Assembly (NCBI GenBank): GCA_963770915.1
Contig: CAVYRG010000001.1
Span: forward strand, 1,302,001-1,366,000
From: PALSA-270 sp963770915
Lineage (GTDB): Bacteria; Acidobacteriota; Terriglobia; Terriglobales; Acidobacteriaceae
Length of the DNA: 64,000 nt
Direction of reading: 5' to 3'
Shown: positions 25,856 through 34,832 of the stretch, one piece after another
Position numbering within the stretch: the first letter of the stretch is position 1
Layout: every line of letters begins with the position of its first letter
The notes under the pieces: generated by a model
What the model was told of the DNA's origin: nothing
The model's database searches: none
What the model saw: the letters and a program-made list of their open reading frames with translations, nothing else
Made by a program: the position numbers and the translations under genes

Positions 25856-26287
25856 CTACCGCGCTCTGACTTGGATGCGTCTCTCACTCTCCCCGAGTTG
25901 CTCCAGAGAAATTTCCACGTCGCAGTCGCGCTCAAACCGGGGGAATTTATCGCCCCACTCAACCAGCAGAATGCTGTTTTCGCCGGCCAGATCATCCAGC
26001 CCCAAGGTCTCCAGCTCGCGGCCTGTGTCAACCCGATAAAGATCAATGTGATAGAGATTCGCTCGTGGCCCCCGGTATTCGTGCACCAGCGTGAAGGTGG
26101 GGCTGGTGACGTCGTCCTCCGAGCTAGCCTCGAAAGCCGCGGCAATGCCTTTGACCAAAGTCGTCTTACCGGCGCCCAGTTCACCCCGCAGTAGGACCAG
26201 CTTGGGAGGCGCCAGCATAGCCGCCAGATCCCGCCCAAGCGCAATCGTTTCCTGGGCCGAGTGGGTAGTAAACTCCCGCGTCGTCAT
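25856..26287 (-). CDS. tsaE: tRNA threonylcarbamoyladenosine biosynthesis ATPase TsaE
   Basis: 143 residues, the usual length for TsaE. P-loop RGELGAGKTTLVKGIA at about 35-49, the switch-like region TSPTFTLVHEY, and Walker B-type LYHIDLYRVD, with WGDKFP close to the end, as in all TsaE proteins. TsaE works with TsaB and TsaD to make t6A37 in ANN-decoding tRNAs. It follows nnrE-nnrD and the PilZ gene on the same strand; nnr-tsaE neighbourhood is common in bacteria, where the two are sometimes fused or adjacent. Confidence 0.94.
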   Translation of the reverse strand: MTTREFTTHSAQETIALGRDLAAMLAPPKLVLLRGELGAGKTTLVKGIAAAFEASSEDDVTSPTFTLVHEYRGPRANLYHIDLYRVDTGRELETLGLDDLAGENSILLVEWGDKFPRFERDCDVEISLEQLGESERRIQVRAR

Positions 26288-26347
26288 AGGTTCTATGTGG
26301 GGGCAACATTCAAAGATACAGGATTAGAGGTGGTTTCGCTGGCGTGG

Positions 26348-26731
26348 TTAACAAGACCCGCGGGTCGAAAACGGACCTGAGAGTTGGGTTCGGTCCAACG
26401 CCGACTCGGCCGCCATGCGCAGGGCGCGATGATCGTCGTCCCCCATCGCCACGAACCGGAAAGGCTGCCGAACCCCATCGTTGGAACTGCGCAAAGGGCT
26501 CAGCATCTCCGCCAGCCCCTGAACGCGGCCGGATTGCATCTGAAAGCTAACCTCCACGAAGTCGCCCTGGCTAAGCGCTTGCCTGAGATGCAGCAGCCCG
26601 CCGGTCACGGAAATTGCGGAGAGCTTGGCTTTTGCCCGTTGACCGTTCTCTTTTTGCACGACTGCTGGAGTTGAGTCCCCGAGCTGGATGCGCGGGGCAC
26701 GCCGCTGAGCGTTCGGAAGGGGGAAGGGCAT
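26348..26731 (-). CDS. PilZ-domain protein, possible c-di-GMP receptor
   Basis: About 127 residues from the ATG at 26731; the frame is open to a TTG at 26899 that would add 56 residues of poor quality. The sequence RRAPRIQLG near the start and SAISVTGGLLHL match the RxxxR and (D/N)xSxxG-type signatures of PilZ, with Ala-Ile-Ser in place of the usual Asp-x-Ser. That weakens the case for tight c-di-GMP binding. The remainder is beta-rich (DFVEVSFQMQSGRVQGLAEM). Its place between nnrD and tsaE gives no functional hint. Confidence 0.7.
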   Translation of the reverse strand: MPFPLPNAQRRAPRIQLGDSTPAVVQKENGQRAKAKLSAISVTGGLLHLRQALSQGDFVEVSFQMQSGRVQGLAEMLSPLRSSNDGVRQPFRFVAMGDDDHRALRMAAESALDRTQLSGPFSTRGSC

Positions 26732-26901
26732 GCCGGAACCGACTATCTCACCCTCCCACCACCGCCGCCAGATTACCGAAGCCGTAGTCCAGATTCCAAA
26801 TCCTGCGCCCAGCGGCCTGTCCGTTGAGACGTGCCGGGGCTCGTGACCCGCGTGATTAGAAGGCTTTAGAGGCAGGCTCGCGGCTACAGCAATCGCCAAA
26901 G

Positions 26902-28474
26902 TCAGATTTGGACCACTGCGTCCGCAGCCGTCGCCCGGACGCGGCGGAAAGCCTCCGGCAATGCCTTCAGCAAATCGGTTGCCGTCATCGACGGCTCACC
27001 CATCGTTTCTCGCGCCACATCGCCGGCAAGGCCATGCAGATGCACTGCGCAAATCACCGCCTCAAAAATCCGCTCAGGATTCTGCGCCATCATCCCGGCG
27101 CACATTCCCGTCAGGATGTCGCCTGTCCCTCCGGTCGACATCCCCGGATTTCCCGTTGTGTTCACCCAAACCTCGCCGTCCGGCCGTGCCACCAGCGTGC
27201 GGTCTCCCTTAAGCACGACGATCAGGCCATGTTCGCCGGCGAATTTGCGAGCAACATTCAACCGGTCTTGCTGTACCGCGGCCACCGTCAAACCGGTTAG
27301 CCTCGCCATTTCTCCGGGATGCGGCGTGATCACTAGCCCCCGCCCATCGCCTTTCAATTCCGCCGCCCTGCCTTCGAAGGCATTCAGCCCGTCCGCATCG
27401 AGCACGATCGGCATGCCGTATTTCTTGACGACCGTGCGGACGACGTCCGCGGTTTCCGGATGCCGCGAAACTCCTGGGCCCACCGCAAGCACGGTTTTCC
27501 CCTTGACCAGAGCATCAAGGTGGCCGTAGCCCATGGCCCGCTTCGAAATCGTGCCGGCCTCGGTTTCTTCCACTGGCTCGGTCATGACCTCGGGATGAAA
27601 TCCTGCGACCGTCGGCAACACAGACTTCGGCGTCGCCACGGTCGATAAGCCCGCTCCCGCGCGCAGAACCGCCATTCCCGCCATCGCCGCCGCTCCCGCT
27701 TTGCCGGTTGCGCCGCCGATTACAAGCACATGTCCGTAATTTCCTTTGTTGGAATTCGGCGGACGCGGTCCCAATAACGGCGCAATATCGCGCGCAGTAA
27801 TTAGATTGAGCTGCAGCGTGGAAGCGATGGCCTCTTCTGGCGAGCCGATCGGAGCAACGAGCGTTGTGCCCTCGCGTCAGCCGGCTGAAAACGTGTGCGG
27901 GTCTCGGAGCGGTGAAAGTCACAATCGCATCCGCCCGCGCCACCAGGCTGGCGCTCTGTTCGCTCATCGCGTCGGCATCCGCGCCGGAAGGCAGGTCGAC
28001 CGCGACAACCGGAGTCTTGGCCGCGTTCACCTGGCGAATCGCTTCCGCATAAACTCCGCTCACCGGCGGCCGGAAACCGGTGCCGAGAATCGCATCGATC
28101 AACACTTCAGACTCAAATACGGCCTTGGGTGCAGGCTGCATCAGTTCTTCCCACGAACGCGCGATCGCGGGCGAGGCCGGCAAACGATCGAGCATCACCG
28201 CCGCATCTCCCCGGACTTCCGAAGGCTCGGCCAGCAGCACGACTCGCACGTCGCGCCCCGCATCGTGCAACTTGCGCGCGGCCACAAAGCCATCGCCGCC
28301 GTTGTTACCTTTTCCGCAAACCACGCCGATTCGCTTCGCCGACGCAAACTGCGACAGCACGAATTCAGCCACCGCCGACCCCGCGTTCTCCATCAAAGTG
28401 AGCGAAGCCGCGCCGAAGCGTTCGCTGGTCGCGCGGTCGATGGTGCGCATCTCGTCTGCGGATACGATCTTCAT
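26902..28474 (-). pseudogene. nnrED: Bifunctional NAD(P)HX epimerase/dehydratase (NnrE-NnrD), broken by a frameshift
   Basis: The N-terminal YjeF_N epimerase half reads from the ATG at 28474 (GKGNNGGDGFVAARKL, AILGTGF, VAVDLPSG). The C-terminal YjeF_C dehydratase half reads in another frame (GGATGKAGAAAMAGMAVLRA, NTTGNPGMSTGGTGDILTG). The frames switch at a GGG run at 27869-27871 after HVFSRLTRG. Removing one G joins them smoothly (TLVAPIGSPEEAI, then RDIAPLLGPRPPN). Uncorrected, the first frame runs on as junk to 27515. The enzyme repairs damaged hydrated NAD(P)H and is usually kept intact, so a sequencing error or recent lesion is possible. Confidence 0.88.
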
Positions 28475-28479
28475 CTCAG

Positions 28480-28637
28480 GTAGTGCCGCAACTTGGATAT
28501 TTCTCTAATTTGTCATTCCGAAGCACGGCAGTATCGCGCGAGGAATCTGCTGTTCTGCCGCTGGCAACAAAGATCTCTCGCCAACAAAGCTGGCCCGGAA
28601 TCACAATGGTTAGCATAAATTCGCCGAGCCAATGGCT
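28480..28637. repeat. Uninterrupted copy of the dispersed intergenic repeat
   Basis: About 158 bp starting gtagtgccgcaacttggata and ending gcataaattcgccgagccaa. It is the reference copy for the one split at 22636-24186, with partial copies at 35392-35432 and 61205-61237. It fills nearly all of the gap between nnrE and the potassium-channel gene. No terminal inverted repeat or gene is visible in it. Confidence 0.75.
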
Positions 28638-28647
28638 ATGCGGTCCC

Positions 28648-29649
28648 CTACGCTTGCTCAGTCGCCAGCGTTTCCAATTGCCGCAGCTGTGCCGGCTCGC
28701 CCATCGCGATCAAATAATCGCCCGGCTCAATGCGGTCTTCCGGAGAAGGATTGAAGCGCATGCCCTCCGGCTCCCGCTTGATGGCCAGAATGATCACTCC
28801 CCGCTCCTGGCGGATGCGGGAAGTCTCGATGGTCTTGCCCGCGAATGTGGAGTTCGGCCCCACTCGCAGTTCTCCAATCTCCAGGTCAATTCCCAGGTGG
28901 GTCGTCGCGCTCTCCAGAAAACTGGTTACGTGGGGACGAAGAAACGACTGCGCGATGCGTTGTCCGGCGAAGGAATAGGGCGAAACCACAGAATCGGCGC
29001 CGGCTTTCAGCAGGTGCTTCTCGGCGTTTTCCTCGCTGGCGCGCGCGATGATCTGCAGCTTGGGATTCAGATTGCGCGCGGTGAGAACGATATAGAGATT
29101 GGTCGCGTCGGTGGTGGTGGCGGCGACCAGGCCGCGCGCCCGCTCGATATGAGCCTCGCGCAAAGTGGCTTCCTGCGTGGCGTCGCCGATCAGCGTAAGC
29201 CATTCGCCCTGGTAGCGTGCAACTTTCCCGTCATTTTGGTCGATCACGACAAACGGCGCCGGCCGCCGCGCCAGCTCCCGCGCCGCGCTGCGTCCCACCC
29301 TTCCCGCGCCGCAAATGATGTAGTGCTCGGAGAGCCGGCCGATCTCGCGCTCCATTTTTCGCCTTCCAAAGAAGCTGCTCAGCTCGAATTCTAGCAAAGC
29401 CTGCGTCAGCGACCCGATGCCCAAGAACACCAGCGACACCCCCACCAGAATCAGCCCAACATTGAAGACGCGTCCGGCATGCGAGAGAGGATGAACTTCT
29501 TGATAGCCGATGGTGGTGAAGGTCGTCACCACCATGTAGAAGCCGTCAAACCACGACCAGCCCTCGATGAAATGGAAGCCGACTGTGCCGATGGCCATAA
29601 GGCAAGCCAGCGCCATTCCAATCAGCCGCAGGTTGCGGAGAGCTTTCAT
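28648..29649 (-). CDS. Potassium channel with TrkA/RCK regulatory domains
   Basis: 333 residues from the ATG at 29649; the open frame reaches 29817 through repeat DNA. TM1 is at about 9-28, the pore helix and filter in FTTIGYQEV, TM2 at about 62-88. Then comes a cytoplasmic RCK_N domain with the NAD-type motif ICGAGRVGRSAA and a TrkA_C domain to the end. This is the two-TM, MthK/YugO-like channel plan. The filter TTIGYQ departs from the canonical TVGYGD, so ion selectivity may be relaxed. No ligand is predicted from sequence alone. Confidence 0.9.
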   Translation of the reverse strand: MKALRNLRLIGMALACLMAIGTVGFHFIEGWSWFDGFYMVVTTFTTIGYQEVHPLSHAGRVFNVGLILVGVSLVFLGIGSLTQALLEFELSSFFGRRKMEREIGRLSEHYIICGAGRVGRSAARELARRPAPFVVIDQNDGKVARYQGEWLTLIGDATQEATLREAHIERARGLVAATTTDATNLYIVLTARNLNPKLQIIARASEENAEKHLLKAGADSVVSPYSFAGQRIAQSFLRPHVTSFLESATTHLGIDLEIGELRVGPNSTFAGKTIETSRIRQERGVIILAIKREPEGMRFNPSPEDRIEPGDYLIAMGEPAQLRQLETLATEQA

Positions 29650-29657
29650 GAAAACCG

Positions 29658-29774
29658 TCGTGGGTCGTGGGCCGTTCGTCGTTGGCTTGCGGCTTGGGGC
29701 GCGGAGATCGCGGCGTTGAAAGCGATTCAATTCTCCCGACGAACCGCCAACGACCAAGGACCAACGGCCAAGGA
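29658..29774. repeat. Long imperfect inverted repeat upstream of the channel gene
   Basis: The left arm (29658-29690) is built from gtcgtgg/gtcgttgg units. The right arm (29746-29774) is ccaacgaccaaggaccaacg and on. They are imperfect reverse complements about 55 nt apart. The arms themselves are short tandem variants of a 7-8-bp word. This looks like an intergenic palindromic element; it could also form a hairpin in the 5' leader of the channel mRNA. Confidence 0.55.
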
Positions 29775-29782
29775 CGGTTCTT

Positions 29783-31330
29783 TCAATCCGCCATGGTCGG
29801 TTTTTGCGCCGTCCCATTCAGCGCCTGCACTTTGCTGTGCTTGCGGCCGTACAAAAAATACACAAACATCCCGATCACGAGCCATCCGACCAGCCGGTAC
29901 CAGGTAGCCGCCGGTAGGCTGGCCATGAGGCCAAAAGAAAACAGTATGCCGAGGATCGGGACTAACGGCACCAGCGGCGTCTTGAACGGCCTATGCAGTT
30001 CCGGACGTCGAACCCGCAAAACCCACACCCCCGCGCACACAATCGCGAACGCGAGAAGGGTACCGATGTTGACTAGATTGCCCAAATCGGCGATGGGAAT
30101 CACCGCACCGAAGATAGCGACGAAGACGCCCATCACGATGTTGGAAATCCAAGGGGTGCGAAATCTTGGATGAATCGCGGACGCCCACTTCCAGAGCAGA
30201 CCGTCGCGTGACATGGAGTAGAACACGCGCGACTGGCCCAGCAACATCACCAGCATGACCGTTCCCAGCCCAAAAATCGCGCCCACCTTGACGAGGAAGC
30301 TTCCCCACCGAATTCCCGTCGCGTCGATACCGACGGCGACGGGGTCCGAAACTCCGAGCTTCGTGTAGGAGACAGCACCGGTCAGCAGGCCAGAAACCAC
30401 GATATAGAGAACGGTACAAATCACCAACGATCCCAGAATTCCAATCGGCATGTCACGCTGTGGATTCTTGGCCTCCTGGGCGGCGGTCGAAACGGCGTCA
30501 AAACCGATGTAAGCAAAGAACACGACCGCTGCCCCTCGCGCAATGCCCGACCAGCCATACTTGCCGAAGCTGCCGGCGTTCGGCGGAATGAAAGGATGCC
30601 AGTTTGCCGAAGCAATCGCTGGGTGCTTGATCACGTAAGCCGCCGCGATAAAGATGAATAACAGCACGATCGAAACCTTCACGATCACGATACCCGTGTT
30701 CAAATTGGCTGATTCTTTGATGCCAATCACGAGCACTGTAGTGACCGCGCAGATGGCAAGAAACGCAACCAGGTTGAACCAAGCCTGGTGGACCGGCAAA
30801 GCAGACACATCGACGCCAGACGGCAGCGTCGCCACGTCTGTCCAGCGCCCGTTGTAGAGCGCGAATTTCTGGCCGTACGTCCCAATGAGTTCAGGCGGAA
30901 TTCGAATGCCCCAGTCCTGCAGGAAGCTCACGAAATATCCAGCCCAGCCCGAAGCGACAGTGGCAGCGCCGAAGGCATATTCCAGCACCAGGTCCCAGCC
31001 GATGATCCAAGCGAAAATCTCACCCAGGGTGGCGTACCCATAGGTGTACGCTGAGCCGGCAATGGGGATAAGCGAAGCGAACTCTGCATAGCACAAGCCA
31101 GCAAAAGCGCAAGCAACACCGGCCAAACAGAAAGAAAGGACGATCGCAGGCCCGGCCTGCGCTGCCGCCGCTTGCCCGGTCAACACAAAGATACCGGCAC
31201 CGATGATGGCACCGATGCCTAGGGCAATCAGATTCAGCGGACCCAATGCTCGTTTAAGGCTATGCTCGCCACTTTCACCGGCTTCCGCCGCGATCATGTC
31301 GAGTGGCTTGACCTTGAGAAGACTCGCCAT
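29783..31330 (-). CDS. APC-superfamily amino-acid permease (cationic amino-acid transporter type)
   Basis: 515 residues with about 12-13 hydrophobic helices. The unwound TM1 motif GIGAIIGAGIFVLTG and the helix-3 phrase AEFASLIPIAGSAYTYGYAT are typical of the YfnA/CAT family. The C-terminal half of the motif set (KNPQRDMPIGILGSL) is also present. It should import amino acids by proton or exchange coupling; the substrate is not fixed by sequence. Its ATG directly follows the TGA of the upstream permease gene, so translation is coupled. Confidence 0.92.
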   Translation of the reverse strand: MASLLKVKPLDMIAAEAGESGEHSLKRALGPLNLIALGIGAIIGAGIFVLTGQAAAAQAGPAIVLSFCLAGVACAFAGLCYAEFASLIPIAGSAYTYGYATLGEIFAWIIGWDLVLEYAFGAATVASGWAGYFVSFLQDWGIRIPPELIGTYGQKFALYNGRWTDVATLPSGVDVSALPVHQAWFNLVAFLAICAVTTVLVIGIKESANLNTGIVIVKVSIVLLFIFIAAAYVIKHPAIASANWHPFIPPNAGSFGKYGWSGIARGAAVVFFAYIGFDAVSTAAQEAKNPQRDMPIGILGSLVICTVLYIVVSGLLTGAVSYTKLGVSDPVAVGIDATGIRWGSFLVKVGAIFGLGTVMLVMLLGQSRVFYSMSRDGLLWKWASAIHPRFRTPWISNIVMGVFVAIFGAVIPIADLGNLVNIGTLLAFAIVCAGVWVLRVRRPELHRPFKTPLVPLVPILGILFSFGLMASLPAATWYRLVGWLVIGMFVYFLYGRKHSKVQALNGTAQKPTMAD

Positions 31331-32929
31331 TCAGCTCTCCTGAGTTGCGTTCCCGTTCTCGGCAACGATCGGGGTCTGCCGCGTCCACGCGAAGTACACC
31401 GGGATCCCCAGCAGCACGATAATCAATCCCGGCCAGGTGTACTGCGGCTTGTAGCGCAATAGTACGACATCAATGAACAATGCCATCACAATATAAATGG
31501 CGGGCAGCACAGGATAGCCGAAGGCCCGATAAGGCCGCGGCGCATCCGGATGCGTACGCCGCAGCACAAAGATGGCGGCGATGGTCAGAATGTAGAAGAC
31601 CAGGACCGCAAAGATAATGTAGTCCAGGAGCTGGCCATAGGTTCCGGAAACGCAGAGGATGCAGGTCCAAAGCATCTGCACCATCAACGAGACGGCGGGC
31701 GTCTTGTACTCAGGATGGAGTCTGGCCACGTTGCGGAAGAAAAGGCCATCTTTGGCCATCGCGTAGTACACCCGCGCTCCCGCCAGCAGCATGCCGTTCA
31801 CGCAGCCAATGCAGGAGACAATGATGGCCGCGGCCATCAGCTTGCCGCCGATTCCTCCAAACATCTGGGTCAACACCGCCGTGGCCACGCGATCTTCGGT
31901 CGCATACTGAATGCCGCGCTCCAGCACCGTTGCCCCATGCGGATTTCCCGCCAGCGGCAGCACACTCAGGTAGATGATGTTGCATCCCACGTAAAGAGCG
32001 ATCACCGTTCCAGCGCCGAGCGCCAGCGAAAGCGGCAGATTGCGGCTGGGATTTTTCACCTCGCCCGCGGTGAAGGTCACGTTATTCCACGCGTCGGCTG
32101 AAAATAGCGACCCCACTTGCGCGATGGCCAGTATGGTCAACGTGCCCACCCAAACCGTCGGGCCGCCTACTCCCACCTGAACCGCATGCTTGGCGGCCCA
32201 TCCCGCGTTGCGCCAGAAGTTGCCGTCGAAGTTCGCCGCCAACACCTGGGGGGTGCGGCCAAGTAAGAATCCAAATCCAACCAAGCCAAGCAGTCCCGCG
32301 ACCTTGGCGAAGGTGAACGTGTTCTGGATCAGCGCTCCGGTCTTGACTCCGAAAATGTTGATGATCGACAGCGCAACCACCAGCAGGACTCCCATCAGGT
32401 TCTGCGTGTTGAGGCCCACGTCCATGTTCCCCAAAACCATGGGGCCGACATGAATGGGTGGCACCTTCCAAAAGTGAATGATCCAATGCGAAGAGGAGAT
32501 CGACGGGAAAAACACGCCCAGAAACTTGCCGAAAGCTACGCCGACCGCAGCGACCGTCCCGGTTTGAATCACCAGGAATAGCGTCCAGCCATAGAGAAAC
32601 CCCCACAGCGGCCCCAGCGCCTCGCGGAGATAAACATACTGCCCACCGGCCCGCGGCATCATGGCCGCCAGCTCGCCGTAGCTCAGCGCCGCAATGACGG
32701 TCATCAATCCGGTGACAACCCACGCGCCGATGAGCAGCGCTGGGGAATCCACTTCGCGGGCAATATCCGCTGAAACAATAAAGATGCCCGAGCCGATCAT
32801 CGAGCCCATCACCAGCATGGTCGCGCTGGTCAGGCCCAGGCCCTTGACCAATTCCTTATCCTGATGGCTGTGCAGTTCCCAGTCGCTGGCAGCGGCGGAG
32901 TTCGGGCTGTTGGTTTCGCGGTCAGCCAT
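31331..32929 (-). CDS. APC-superfamily amino-acid permease (LAT/SteT-like)
   Basis: 532 residues with about 12 hydrophobic helices. TM1 motif MVMGSMIGSGIFIVSADIA, helix 3 YGELAAMMPRAGGQYVYLRE, and EVKNPSRNLPLSLALG in the central loop. The first 40 residues are cytoplasmic and hydrophilic. Close to the SteT/LAT group of exchangers. It is distinct from the downstream permease and not a tandem duplicate; the two probably work on different amino acids in one operon. The start lies 6 nt after a GC-rich hairpin at 32935-32962 that also precedes accC. Confidence 0.92.
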   Translation of the reverse strand: MADRETNSPNSAAASDWELHSHQDKELVKGLGLTSATMLVMGSMIGSGIFIVSADIAREVDSPALLIGAWVVTGLMTVIAALSYGELAAMMPRAGGQYVYLREALGPLWGFLYGWTLFLVIQTGTVAAVGVAFGKFLGVFFPSISSSHWIIHFWKVPPIHVGPMVLGNMDVGLNTQNLMGVLLVVALSIINIFGVKTGALIQNTFTFAKVAGLLGLVGFGFLLGRTPQVLAANFDGNFWRNAGWAAKHAVQVGVGGPTVWVGTLTILAIAQVGSLFSADAWNNVTFTAGEVKNPSRNLPLSLALGAGTVIALYVGCNIIYLSVLPLAGNPHGATVLERGIQYATEDRVATAVLTQMFGGIGGKLMAAAIIVSCIGCVNGMLLAGARVYYAMAKDGLFFRNVARLHPEYKTPAVSLMVQMLWTCILCVSGTYGQLLDYIIFAVLVFYILTIAAIFVLRRTHPDAPRPYRAFGYPVLPAIYIVMALFIDVVLLRYKPQYTWPGLIIVLLGIPVYFAWTRQTPIVAENGNATQES

Positions 32930-32934
32930 AGGGG

Positions 32935-32962
32935 TGTGTGGCGCGGGGCGCCCTCGCCCGCG
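32935..32962 (-). promoter_or_regulatory. GC-rich hairpin next to a start codon (copy 1)
   Basis: The plus strand reads gtgtggcgcggggcgccctc then gcccgcg. The same 27-bp sequence, with one extra g here, precedes the accC start at 40471-40498. On the minus strand its right half (GGGCGAGGGCGCC) sits where a ribosome site is expected, about 6 nt before the ATG. It could be a shared insertion repeat or a translation-control hairpin. Confidence 0.4.
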
Positions 32963-33004
32963 AAGTCCCGGGCGAACGGCTAAATCCGGCCAGTAGGCTA
33001 GACT

Positions 33005-33616
33005 TTACCTCAACAACCGCAAAAACTCCTCTGCAGATTTGCGCGGATCAGTAACCAAGTCGGATATTACCGCCACGCAATCCGCCCCGGCCTCGATCAC
33101 GGCGCGGCAGTTCACCCGCGTGATTCCGCCGATGGCGACCAGCGGCTTGCGCGTCAGCGCCCGGGCCTGCCTGACGCCTTCGAGCCCCACCACGGGATCG
33201 GGATTGCGTTTGCTCGCCGTGGCAAAGACGGGCCCAATCGCAATGTAGTCTGCCAAAGTGGTGTCCGCCGCTTGCAGCTGCGCGGGGTTGTGGGTGGAAA
33301 CGCCCAGCAGAAGGTCGGGGCCGATGATGCTGCGCGCCGCTGCCGGCGACAAGTCCTCCTGGCCAACGTGCACTCCGTCGAACTCCGCCGCGAGACTCAA
33401 GTCGGCGCGGTCGTTCATGATGAGCGTGGCCAAGTCTCCGAGCCTACGTTTCAGTTCGAGGGCTTGGCCCAGCATGTGCCGCGCGTGGCCAGATTTGTCG
33501 CGGTACTGCAGGAGGGTCACACCGCCGGCGACAAGCTCTTCCGCCGCAGTGATAAGAGCGCCCTCTTCGCGGAACAATGAGGCATCGAGAATCGCGTACA
33601 GAGGAAGGGCTCGCAT
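33005..33616 (-). CDS. thiE: Thiamine-phosphate synthase
   Basis: 203 residues from the ATG at 33616 (the frame reaches 33745 through non-coding sequence). TIM-barrel ThiE motifs: LQYRDKS, LIMNDRADL, GVHVGQEDL, the phosphate-binding GPVFATASK and VAIGGIT. It joins HMP-PP and THZ-P to thiamine phosphate. No TPP riboswitch is seen in the 380 nt upstream and no other thi gene lies nearby, so it is a stand-alone salvage or biosynthesis step. Confidence 0.93.
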   Translation of the reverse strand: MRALPLYAILDASLFREEGALITAAEELVAGGVTLLQYRDKSGHARHMLGQALELKRRLGDLATLIMNDRADLSLAAEFDGVHVGQEDLSPAAARSIIGPDLLLGVSTHNPAQLQAADTTLADYIAIGPVFATASKRNPDPVVGLEGVRQARALTRKPLVAIGGITRVNCRAVIEAGADCVAVISDLVTDPRKSAEEFLRLLR

Positions 33617-33997
33617 GGGCAGATTGTGATGATACTGCGCCGGGGGCGCTGCGTGGGGCCGGGAAAGAGCACCCCCCTCCCCCTCAGTCCTTTGCCTGCA
33701 CGGATTTAGCGCGAGAATGTCCGCAGATCTTTGAGCTTGCGGCACTTGCGGGCAAAATCTTGAGCGCGCGGCAGTTAGGGCTCTTGTCTTGTTAAAGAAC
33801 TGGATTACTCCATTAGTTAGATTCGGGGATAGAAGCTGAGGTTCTCCGGCCAGCGGTAAAATTTGTTTGGCGTTCCGTTTTGCGACGGGTCATGCTGGGC
33901 TGCGCCGCAAAATCCCCACTCAAGCCAAAAGCAGGCTTGAGTTGGCCACCGGCCCATCCGGCCAATATCATTCGTTAGGACAACCAAGGAGTTCACC
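33617..33997. other. Intergenic stretch between thiE and the DUF302 gene
   Basis: 381 nt between divergent genes. It contains one REP-type palindrome (33914-33945) and a ribosome site AAGGAG just before 33998. I see no gene, riboswitch or clear promoter in the rest. Confidence 0.6.
33914..33945. repeat. REP-type palindrome, arm AAGCC
   Basis: CCCCACTCAAGCC, loop aaaagca (7 nt), GGCTTGAGTTGG, followed by CCACCGG. Shares cap and 7-nt loop with the rest of the family; arm type as at 35508, 35668, 43362 and 47191. Confidence 0.8.
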
Positions 33998-34393
33998 ATG
34001 GCCGCGGCAGCAAGCAAAGGAATCGTCGACGTTCCCAGCAACCACTCGGTCGAGCAGACTGTAGACAAACTCAAGAACATTCTGCAGGCCAAGGGCGTGA
34101 CACTTTTTGCCCTGGTGGATCACAGCGGCGAAGCGGAAAAAGTCGGAATGAAAATGCCGCCGACCAAGCTGCTGATCTTCGGCAGCCCCAAAGCTGGAAC
34201 GCCTCTCATGCTGGCCGCTCCCAGCATCGCCATCGATCTGCCTTTGAAGATTCTGGTCCGGGAAGATACGCAGGGCAAAGTTTGGATTTCCTACAACAGT
34301 CCGGAGTATCTGAAAGACCGCCACGGCCTGCCGCCGGAGTTGCTGGCAAACATCGCGGTCGTGGCAACGTTGGCGGAAAAGGCTGGGGAGTAG
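33998..34393 (+). CDS. DUF302-family protein
   Basis: 131 residues, starting after AAGGAG. The pattern matches DUF302: an N-terminal SVEQTVDKLKNILQAKGVTL helix, LFALVDHSGEAEKVG, the central strand LLIFGSPKAGTPLM and the late YNSPEYL. DUF302 proteins are small and probably dimeric; some are linked to redox or heme-related processes, but the function is unknown. No membrane segment is present. It is flanked by a palindrome and converges with the next gene at 3 nt distance. Confidence 0.9.
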   Translation: MAAAASKGIVDVPSNHSVEQTVDKLKNILQAKGVTLFALVDHSGEAEKVGMKMPPTKLLIFGSPKAGTPLMLAAPSIAIDLPLKILVREDTQGKVWISYNSPEYLKDRHGLPPELLANIAVVATLAEKAGE

Positions 34394-34396
34394 CCG

Positions 34397-34825
34397 TTAA
34401 CGCCTGATGGGTGGATTAGCAACCAGCCTATACGGTTGCAGGAGTTCGCGAATTTTGCGCGAAATCGACGGAAACGAATAAGCTCCACGGTCCTTCCACG
34501 AACTAGTCTCTCCAATGTTCGTGGTCTCCAGCACCGTCCTGAGTAATTCATCGTGGGCGTAAAGGAACCACTCTCCGCCGTATGGGAAACAGACATACAG
34601 ATCCCTATCGCGATACTTCTTGTCGAACGTCAGACGACCTTTCAGTTGAATCTTCAGAAATGTTGAGCCGTCAATGTGCTGTGCGATGAAATCTGCACCT
34701 TGCCAGTCACTGCTTAGACGGATAGTGGTGAACCCATAGTCGGCGAGAACTGCGGAGACTTTCTGAAAATTGTAGGCTTCCTGTTGGCGGGAATTGAGAG
34801 TGGGATAATCAATGAGGTCGAACAT
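34397..34825 (-). CDS. PD-(D/E)XK-like protein of unknown function (possible nuclease)
   Basis: About 142 residues from the ATG at 34825; the frame runs on to 34993 but that part overlaps the upstream gene. An early helix (SRQQEAYNFQKVSAVLADYG) is followed by DWQGADFIAQHI and LKIQLKGRLTF, an arrangement of Asp then QxK as in PD-(D/E)XK nuclease folds. Another candidate of the same fold lies at 38547. Substrate and role are not known. The HNH-like gene ends 7 nt before its start, so the two look co-transcribed. Confidence 0.55.
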   Translation of the reverse strand: MFDLIDYPTLNSRQQEAYNFQKVSAVLADYGFTTIRLSSDWQGADFIAQHIDGSTFLKIQLKGRLTFDKKYRDRDLYVCFPYGGEWFLYAHDELLRTVLETTNIGETSSWKDRGAYSFPSISRKIRELLQPYRLVANPPIRR

Positions 34826-34832
34826 AGTGGAA

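Noticed and set aside
29783..32929. The two adjacent permeases as a recent tandem duplication
   Set aside because: Their sequences differ through most of the length and belong to different APC subgroups.
33617..33760. TPP riboswitch before thiE
   Set aside because: The conserved CUGAGA and ACCUGA elements are not found in the leader on the minus strand.
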